Source: Candidatus Poribacteria bacterium
GTDB taxonomy: Bacteria; Poribacteria; WGA-4E; WGA-3G
Reading direction: 5' to 3'
Length of the DNA stretch: 60,045 bases
Assembly (NCBI GenBank): GCA_026710795.1
Contig: JAPOQK010000045.1
Coordinates: 1 to 60,045, forward strand
Positions 54,982-60,045 of this stretch are shown one piece after another. Within the stretch, counting starts at the first letter, position 1. The number at the start of each line of letters is the position of its first letter. Position numbers and translations under genes: made by a program. The notes beneath the pieces are model-generated. The model was not told where the DNA came from and made no database searches. It was given only the letters and a program-made list of their open reading frames with translations.

Positions 54982-55518
54982 ATGAAACAACATAAATCAA
55001 GATCACATAGATTAATCGTCTGTATATGCTGTATCTTTGTTCTTTGCTGGTCGATATTGCCAGTACATGCAGAAAAAAGATCCCATGGTCTTGCGATTAC
55101 GCTGTTAATATCAGGTGTAGGTCTTCAAGTCGGTAGTACTTTTCTAAATACTTCTGCCGAAAATCGATATGAAGATTATCTATCTGCTTCACTTCAAAAT
55201 GACATTGAAACACATAAAAATGACACAATTTCACGAAAGAACGCAAGTGTGATAATGTCTCGCGTTGGGTATGGGTGTGTAGGGTTGGCTGTACTACTTT
55301 CCATATTTAACCAACTGGACAATGCAAACACTGAAACCATCTCAGTTGCACATACTCCCAACAAAACTAAACTTATCACACCAAATTCATTAAGTATTGT
55401 ATCATCAAATTTATCATTGAAGAACTTGATTGTTGGTGAGTCACAAAAGTTCAGTTTTCGTCCATACTACGATTTCCAAAGACAGAGAGCAAGTATACAA
55501 TTTCTACACCGTTTCTAA
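54982..55518 (+). CDS. small membrane-associated protein of unknown function
   Basis: 178 aa. A signal-like hydrophobic N-terminus (LIVCICCIFVLCWSILPVHA) is followed by HGLAITLLISGVGLQVGSTFLNTSAENRYEDYL, a second helix at VGYGCVGLAVLLSIF, and a basic C-terminus. This resembles short cell-envelope proteins with a helical hairpin, but no family is recognised. AAGGA lies before the ATG. It is 92 bp before the lipoprotein gene, and the two may be co-transcribed. Confidence 0.7.
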   Translation: MKQHKSRSHRLIVCICCIFVLCWSILPVHAEKRSHGLAITLLISGVGLQVGSTFLNTSAENRYEDYLSASLQNDIETHKNDTISRKNASVIMSRVGYGCVGLAVLLSIFNQLDNANTETISVAHTPNKTKLITPNSLSIVSSNLSLKNLIVGESQKFSFRPYYDFQRQRASIQFLHRF

Positions 55519-55610
55519 TGCTTCTAATCTATTCACAGTTTAGGTGTCTGAATATATCATTTCAATAAGAGAAGATTAGGCAGAAATATTTATGTTGAGG
55601 AGAAATTTAG

Positions 55611-56753
55611 ATGTATTCATTTTGTTTTAACAAAACATTTTCAAGTCGTTCTCGGCTTGTATATGCAAGTATGTTGATAATACCTCTATGTATAATAATG
55701 ACAATGATTGTCGCCTGCACCAACAGCGAAGATTATGCCAACCCGCTGGATTCCGAAAACTTGCGGACAGCAGGTGCTCCTGACGGACTTGAACTATTTC
55801 CAGGGGACAGACAAGTACGTGTTACCTGGAATGATTCTGGTCAAGAAGGTATAAAAGCATACAGAATCTATCGACGTTCAATTGCAAACTCAGAAGAACC
55901 TTTTGAATTAATCGCTACGGTTGATGCTCCTGCTAATGAGTATATAGATACCGTAAATATAGACAATGATCGTAAAGATCCATCTGGTGAAAATATTGCG
56001 TATGAATATAGAATATCTTACGTTGATTTGAACGATGTTGAATCACCAGATCCTACAAATCCTCCAAACACTACAGATGATCCTTTTCGACTATGGCAAA
56101 CAGCAATTGTAACACCAAGTGTACCTCCTCCTCCTCCAGTTGTTGTACTTGGAGACCCAACAGATTTACGAGTGAATCTGTTTTGGGAAAATTACAATTA
56201 CCCTTCAGATTTTAAACTTTTTCGATTGTATATTGCAACAGATAAGGGTGATGGAGAACCTCTGGACTTCAATAATGTTAAGGAATTACCTCCGGATCAA
56301 TTCTTCTTCATAGATGATAATTTCCGTCAGGATGGATTAACAAAAGTATATCGCTTAGCAGCTGTTGATGAGTTTGGAGTTGAAGGAATAACTACAATTA
56401 AGGCTACATCACCAAATTTACCACCTGCTCCACCAAAGGGCTTCCAGGCATTTTATGCATTTCGCTCCTTATTTAACAATAAATACGATGTTAGATTTGT
56501 ATGGGAAGATAATAAAGAGAGAGACCTTGATGGATACCAGATATATGCAAGAGATGCTCAGGACAATTATATTCAACGTCGTAATATAAAGCCAAATGAG
56601 ACCAGTGTAATTATCGCAAGTGAGGATCCAATTGTAATCGGTCAAGACTTCTTCTTTAAAACTTATTTTATTACCGCTTTTGATGACACCCCAAATGCCG
56701 TTGGTCAACGAGACGAAAGCGAATATGTGGAAGCAGAGGCTTTCTACCCATAA
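55611..56753 (+). CDS. lipoprotein with fibronectin type III-like domains
   Basis: 380 aa. A signal with a lipobox-like MIVAC (cysteine near residue 36) is followed by fibronectin III-like repeats: LELFPGDRQVRVTWNDSGQEGIKAYRIYRRS, NLFWENYNYPSDFKLFRLYIATDKG, YRLAAVDEFGVEGITTIKATSPN and RFVWEDNKERDLDGYQIYARDAQDN. A proline-rich linker VTPSVPPPPPVVVL separates the first two. These proteins usually bind glycans or other surface proteins. GGAG precedes the ATG. A barrel-like protein gene follows after 33 bp, so they probably act together at the outer membrane. Confidence 0.83.
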   Translation: MYSFCFNKTFSSRSRLVYASMLIIPLCIIMTMIVACTNSEDYANPLDSENLRTAGAPDGLELFPGDRQVRVTWNDSGQEGIKAYRIYRRSIANSEEPFELIATVDAPANEYIDTVNIDNDRKDPSGENIAYEYRISYVDLNDVESPDPTNPPNTTDDPFRLWQTAIVTPSVPPPPPVVVLGDPTDLRVNLFWENYNYPSDFKLFRLYIATDKGDGEPLDFNNVKELPPDQFFFIDDNFRQDGLTKVYRLAAVDEFGVEGITTIKATSPNLPPAPPKGFQAFYAFRSLFNNKYDVRFVWEDNKERDLDGYQIYARDAQDNYIQRRNIKPNETSVIIASEDPIVIGQDFFFKTYFITAFDDTPNAVGQRDESEYVEAEAFYP

Positions 56754-56786
56754 ATATATGTCATAAGAGATAGTAAAGGAAATAAT

Positions 56787-57737
56787 ATGCAGTTTAAAAA
56801 CCGAATCGCAATTCTAATACTTTTTATATATATCGGAATTAATGCTCCGAGTTTCGCACAATCACCACCTGTATCACAACTTACAACTATACAAACCGCT
56901 GAACCTATCGGTAAAGGTGGTTCTACAACATCTTTTGGTCTTTTTCAGTATTCCAAAAAGGAATTAATGCCAGAAGAGAGTCAGAATGTCTTTATTGGTG
57001 GATTTGAAGAACAACATATAACATCACTTGAAATTGAGACTTTCATCATTCCTGTCCGATTCACGTATGGGTTAAGTGATAAACTTGACCTACAATTAGG
57101 CACAACTCTTTCCGTTGGTAATGTACACAAAGTAGTAGATGATTACTATAACACAGGTAACCCTGACATCAGTTCAGATAGAGTTTACGACCAGCCACTA
57201 TATGATGGTGTGATTGGACTCAAATATAACATCATTCCACCCAGAAATGATGGGTTTCCAAGTATCTCAATTGGAGGACATGTTGCATCCGGTTTCACCG
57301 CAGATGACCGTCTGAATTCTGAAGATGAATTCCTTGACCACGACCCGATTGACGGATTTCCTTATGTCGGTACGAATGTCTTTTTTGTTGGATCACAACA
57401 GGTAGGGGCATTTCTCAGGTTTCACGCAGGAGCAGGTGTATCACTTTCATCAAAATCAATCAGAACCACTGACTCCTTTTCGTTTAATTGGCAGGGAGGC
57501 GGTGAAATTGCTTTAGCAGATAACATGTGGTTTGCTGCGGACTTCTCGCGTGAACTCCTATATTCAGGTATAAGTTTATCCAATATATTGGGACTCGCAT
57601 TCCGATATGAAGTGTCCCGGACACTGGCATTTCAATTAGGATTCAACCTGAGAGATAGCCGTCCCGGTTTTCAGTTTAATCTAATGCTTGGTGGAGAAAA
57701 AGCACAGGAAACTGAAGAGAATCAGTTGTTATTCTAA
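56787..57737 (+). CDS. outer-membrane barrel-like protein
   Basis: 316 aa. A signal peptide (RIAILILFIYIGINAPSFAQ) precedes an alternating beta-strand protein: TAEPIGKGGSTTSFGLFQYS, FIIPVRFTYGLSDKLDLQLGTTLSVGN, YDGVIGLKYNIIPP, SISIGGHVASGFTADD and the last strands SRTLAFQLGFNLRDSRPGFQFNLMLGG. This fits a porin-like barrel of the type called transporter/phenol-degradation MetA-like. The C-terminus (QLLF) ends in an aromatic, as barrels do. AAAGGA precedes the ATG. It follows the lipoprotein closely. Confidence 0.78.
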   Translation: MQFKNRIAILILFIYIGINAPSFAQSPPVSQLTTIQTAEPIGKGGSTTSFGLFQYSKKELMPEESQNVFIGGFEEQHITSLEIETFIIPVRFTYGLSDKLDLQLGTTLSVGNVHKVVDDYYNTGNPDISSDRVYDQPLYDGVIGLKYNIIPPRNDGFPSISIGGHVASGFTADDRLNSEDEFLDHDPIDGFPYVGTNVFFVGSQQVGAFLRFHAGAGVSLSSKSIRTTDSFSFNWQGGGEIALADNMWFAADFSRELLYSGISLSNILGLAFRYEVSRTLAFQLGFNLRDSRPGFQFNLMLGGEKAQETEENQLLF

Positions 57738-57771
57738 ATCATACATCCTCTCTAAAATCTATAACTAATAC

Positions 57772-58221
57772 ATGAGAGCAGTTATCCAACGTGTAAAATC
57801 TGCATGTGTGACAGTAGAAAGTAAACTGGTATCAGAAATAGATACCGGTCTACTTATTTTCCTCGGTATTGCTCATGATGACACACAAGCGGAATTAGAC
57901 TACATAGCAAATAAGGTGGCAAATCTGCGTATCTTTGAAGATGCAGATGGTAAAATGAATTGTTCATTGCTTGATATTGGTGGATCAGCATTGGTTGTTT
58001 CGCAATTCACGTTATACGGTGACTGTCGCAAGGGAAGACGTCCAAGTTTTATTACTGCAGCACGTCCTGAAGTTGCGAGTGAATTGTATGAGAAGTTTAT
58101 TACCACCTTAGAACAGTTGAACGTTCCAACAAAAGGTGGCACTTTCCAAGCGATGATGGATGTGCAGCTGATAAACGATGGACCGGTTACTATTTTATTA
58201 GATAGTGATAAACAGTTTTAA
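57772..58221 (+). CDS. dtd: D-aminoacyl-tRNA deacylase
   Basis: 149 aa, the normal Dtd length. Motifs: MRAVIQRVKSACVTVE at the start, IGGSALVVSQFTLYGDCRKGRRPSF (the SQFTLY signature), and the C-terminal NDGPVTILLDS (the cis Gly-Pro active-site motif). It hydrolyses D-amino acids from tRNA and removes glycine misattached to tRNA(Ala). No ribosome site is clear. The 30-bp palindrome lies 80 bp past the stop. Confidence 0.95.
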   Translation: MRAVIQRVKSACVTVESKLVSEIDTGLLIFLGIAHDDTQAELDYIANKVANLRIFEDADGKMNCSLLDIGGSALVVSQFTLYGDCRKGRRPSFITAARPEVASELYEKFITTLEQLNVPTKGGTFQAMMDVQLINDGPVTILLDSDKQF

Positions 58222-58300
58222 TATAATTGAATTTGTTTATTGTAACATGAGTTCGGTATAAACTATTTTAGAATGAAAGCTATTATTTTCCATCATAACA

Positions 58301-58330
58301 AGGCACAAACTAAAAGTTTGTGTTACAAAG
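58301..58330. repeat. 30-bp palindromic repeat, copy 1
   Basis: Contains GCACAAACT and AGTTTGTG in inverted orientation around AAA. On the minus strand it matches the copy at 59873-59902 at 28 of 30 positions. It lies between the ends of two convergent genes and could serve as a bidirectional terminator. Confidence 0.65.
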
Positions 58331-58364
58331 ATGTGGGTTATGAGAGTAAATTTCATTTCACCCA

Positions 58365-59171
58365 CTACAATGAATCAATCTTCTCCTGCAAAAAGTTAGT
58401 ACAAAAAGGCACTTGATCCTCAGTTAACCCATGAAGCACAACCGCACCATCATAACCACTCTCCTTCAGCAAACCGATATATTGATCATAATCCAGCAAT
58501 CCTGTCCCAGCGGCAAGGTTTCCTGCATGTCCATCCCGATCCAAATCCTTTGCATGTGCAAGTGCAATATCATCTCCAAGTAAGTCAAACGCCTCATCAA
58601 GCATTTCTCGCATCTTAGGCAATTCCCCTTTATGAAAGATGTTTGCACCGTCCATAACAACCTTCAAATACGGTGAGTTCATCTCATCAAGCAGACGACG
58701 TGCTTTCTGTGCTGAGTCAACCACATTAGACACTTCAGGTTCAAACGCCAATGTCACTCGGTATTCCTCAGCAATTTCCAATGCATTTTCCATAGAGTCT
58801 ATTAGGTCTATCCATGCGGATGAGGAGTTATTGTCAGGATGTGCACGCCACATGCTGTGTGGGTCACGTGAACCGGTGCAGAGTGTTACCACATCTGTCC
58901 CAATCTTTTCACACTGTTCAGCCACATATCGCAACATACGCAATCCATCGCGTCGTTTTTGAATATCGGGGTCAACCATATTGTAAGTACCTGACAAGGC
59001 AGATATCTTCATATTACGGGCATCAAGCTCCTTACGGATTATGGTAGATGATGTGCCTTGGGAAATGTGATACTGTAGATTGTAAATGCCTTGTGTTACA
59101 ACAGCATCAAGGGTTTCTCCAAGCGTTTCGCGACGAATCGTTCCTTCCATAAGTCCAACGTGCATATACAT
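58365..59171 (-). CDS. sugar phosphate isomerase/epimerase-type TIM barrel protein
   Basis: 268 aa TIM-barrel protein of the AP_endonuc_2/xylose isomerase-like superfamily. Conserved blocks: VTLAFEPEVSNVVDSAQKARRLLDE (Glu ligand), YLKVVMDGANIFHKGEL (Asp), DIALAHAKDLDRDGHAGN (His) and GAVVLHGLTEDQVP (metal-side His). No signal peptide is seen. It resembles the isomerase at 19823 in fold but not closely in sequence. Substrate unknown. It converges with dtd. Confidence 0.86.
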   Translation of the reverse strand: MYMHVGLMEGTIRRETLGETLDAVVTQGIYNLQYHISQGTSSTIIRKELDARNMKISALSGTYNMVDPDIQKRRDGLRMLRYVAEQCEKIGTDVVTLCTGSRDPHSMWRAHPDNNSSSAWIDLIDSMENALEIAEEYRVTLAFEPEVSNVVDSAQKARRLLDEMNSPYLKVVMDGANIFHKGELPKMREMLDEAFDLLGDDIALAHAKDLDRDGHAGNLAAGTGLLDYDQYIGLLKESGYDGAVVLHGLTEDQVPFCTNFLQEKIDSL

Positions 59172-59317
59172 CTCCTATTTTTCAATCTATCAAAAGTTAT
59201 TATATTACACAACGAATCGGATAGCAATGTATAAATGATTGGTGTAAGTAGCATTGGTATCGTAACCCAACCAGGGTTATTTATATTAAACTTTTGAATT
59301 AATGGGACATTTTGATA

Positions 59318-59383
59318 TGTAGGAGGGAACTCCAATTCCCGACTATCAGTGAGTTTTATCGAGATTCGGAGATCGCTCCTACA
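59318..59383 (+). repeat. 66-bp palindromic repeat, copy 2
   Basis: Opposite orientation to copy 1 (15600-15665), 61 of 66 identical positions. It starts TGTAGGAGGG and ends CGCTCCTACA, and is self-complementary at its outer parts. It lies about 146 bp from the start of the isomerase gene, in its upstream region. Confidence 0.72.
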
Positions 59384-59479
59384 TGGACTTTATATTATAC
59401 CAAATCTAATATTTATTGTCCCATTACTGGATTCAACCATTGTTATTGATTGGAAATCTTTCTTCTCTAGGAGCGACCC

Positions 59480-59661
59480 GGGGAATGCCTAAATGGTATT
59501 CATACCGTTGATTTGGACGAATACCACACGGGGAATGCCTAAATGGCATTCATACCCGCCGAATACCATACGCGTATTCGGCGTTGATTTGGACAAATGC
59601 CATACGCGCATTTGGCGTTGATTTGGGGGAACGCCTATAGGCGTTCATACCGTTGATTTCT
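59480..59661. repeat. array of short hairpins with GTTGATTTGG spacers
   Basis: A 27-bp unit (GGGGAATGCCTAAATGG, then a C or T, then ATTCATACC) occurs at 59480-59506 and 59530-59556, 50 bp apart. Other palindromes follow: GCCGAATAC/GTATTCGGC, AAATGC/GCATTT and GAACGCC-TATA-GGCGTTC. GTTGATTTGG or a close form recurs at 59507, 59583, 59617 and 59652. Unit and spacer lengths vary, unlike a CRISPR array. Confidence 0.7.
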
Positions 59662-59670
59662 TGATTTGTA

Positions 59671-60045
59671 AATCCTGGTTCAGACAAAAATCCGAGCAAT
59701 CCGCGCATGCTGTGATTCTGACATTCTCTCTTCCTTCTGTGTCCCTCTGTGTCCTCTGTGCCTTCAGCGATTCAGACAAAAACATACAACCCACAAAAAA
59801 CCTTCTTCTCTTATCTCTTATCCTGCAAATCCTGAAATCCTGAAAATCCTGGTTCAGACAATTCCCACACCTCTTTGTAGCACAAACTGTTAGTTTGTGC
59901 CTCTACCTTCAGTGTCTTCTGCGTCCTCTGTGCCTTCTGTGATTCAGACAATCCCGCAATACTGACAATCCCCTCTTCTCTTATCCTGCTAATCCTGAAA
60001 TCCTGAAAATCCTGGTTCAGACATTTCTTTTCTGCGTCCTCCGCG
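59671..60045. repeat. composite tandem repeat with AATCCTGGTTCAGACA units
   Basis: AATCCTGGTTCAGACA occurs at 59671, 59845 and 60008, spaced 174 and 163 bp. Between them are runs of CCTCTGTGCC (59753, 59925) and TTATCCTGC-AATCCTGAAATCC blocks that recur with the same order. The last copy is cut by the window end. No coding frame is supported. Confidence 0.65.
59873..59902. repeat. 30-bp palindromic repeat, copy 2
   Basis: CTTTGTAGCACAAACT followed by GTTAGTTTGTGCCT, a near-perfect palindrome, inserted within the second composite repeat. It is related to the element at 58301-58330, in opposite orientation. Confidence 0.6.

Larger units (their letters stand above)
59172..60045. other. 874-bp non-coding right end made of repeats
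   Basis: No gene is supported here. After about 145 bp of plain AT-rich sequence it holds, in order, the 66-bp palindromic element, an array of short hairpins, and a composite tandem repeat of roughly 165-175 bp that runs off the window. Confidence 0.7.

Noticed and set aside
59480..59661. CRISPR array
   Set aside because: Only two full repeat copies, irregular spacing, palindromes differ in sequence and no cas genes are seen.
59661..60045. Foreign or contaminating DNA at the right end
   Set aside because: The repeats share palindromes (30-bp family) with sequence elsewhere in the window, so they belong to the same genome.

Overview
The window is a stretch of bacterial chromosome, clearly AT-rich, with about fifty protein genes, no rRNA or recognisable tRNA, no insertion sequence and no CRISPR array. 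The gene mix (a phytanoyl-CoA-dioxygenase-like protein fused to HEAT repeats, secreted LamG and discoidin proteins ending in a shared V-x-P...TTWGxLK tail, many TIM-barrel sugar isomerases and Gfo/Idh/MocA oxidoreductases, a PmoA-like protein, a PorV/PorQ-like porin, a Clp1/Grc3-like kinase, dispersed palindromic repeats) looks most like Candidatus Poribacteria or a close relative. That assignment is inference from recalled family distributions, not a search result.

Layout. 1-11.5 kb is mostly minus strand: a CCA-adding/poly(A) polymerase-type nucleotidyltransferase, a cyclase-family hydrolase, an inositol-monophosphatase-type phosphatase, a DCC-lipase maturation factor fusion, a DegT-type aminotransferase, an orphan RND pump and a secreted LamG protein, with one plus-strand GNAT gene. 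11.9-27.4 kb is a long plus-strand run: a DGLPVVPPT-motif protein, PhyH-HEAT, GmhA, a two-subunit sodium:solute symporter, a DUF3352-like secreted protein, then a carbohydrate locus (TIM-barrel isomerase, SGNH hydrolase, two Gfo/Idh/MocA oxidoreductases, discoidin and duplicated concanavalin-like secreted proteins, an SDR epimerase). Inside this locus lies a short gene with an in-frame UGA that reads as a selenoprotein of the ArsC/Spx thioredoxin fold (Sec-x-x-Cys) with a bacterial-type SECIS hairpin just downstream.

27.4-33.2 kb is a minus-strand operon: a PmoA-like protein, MiaB, methionine aminopeptidase, CcmC, CcmD and a Rieske-glutamate-synthase-type flavoprotein. A divergent intergenic region at 33.2-33.6 kb carries a dense cluster of ACGTC/GACGT palindromes. 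33.6-47.7 kb holds a class-I amidotransferase, a PorV/PorQ-like porin, SecA, a Trm112-like protein, an exopolysaccharide module (glycosyltransferase, nucleotide-sugar dehydratase, sugar-phosphate transferase), SppA, a Clp1-like P-loop protein and an ABC exporter. 48-59.2 kb has a pentapeptide-repeat protein, a sigma-70 factor with what looks like a second, degenerate region 2, LarC, RecQ, a family-2 glycosyltransferase, three envelope proteins (a small membrane protein, a fibronectin-III-like lipoprotein and a barrel-like protein), D-aminoacyl-tRNA deacylase and another TIM-barrel isomerase. The last 0.9 kb is non-coding and made of layered repeats.

The best leads are the UGA-containing gene at 26,251 with its hairpin, the sigma factor with a duplicated region 2, the shared C-terminal tail on four secreted proteins, the operator-like palindrome cluster at 33.3 kb, and the repeat families (a 66-bp palindromic element present twice, a 30-bp palindrome present twice, and hairpin arrays at the right end). 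All gene calls rest on reading motifs by eye.
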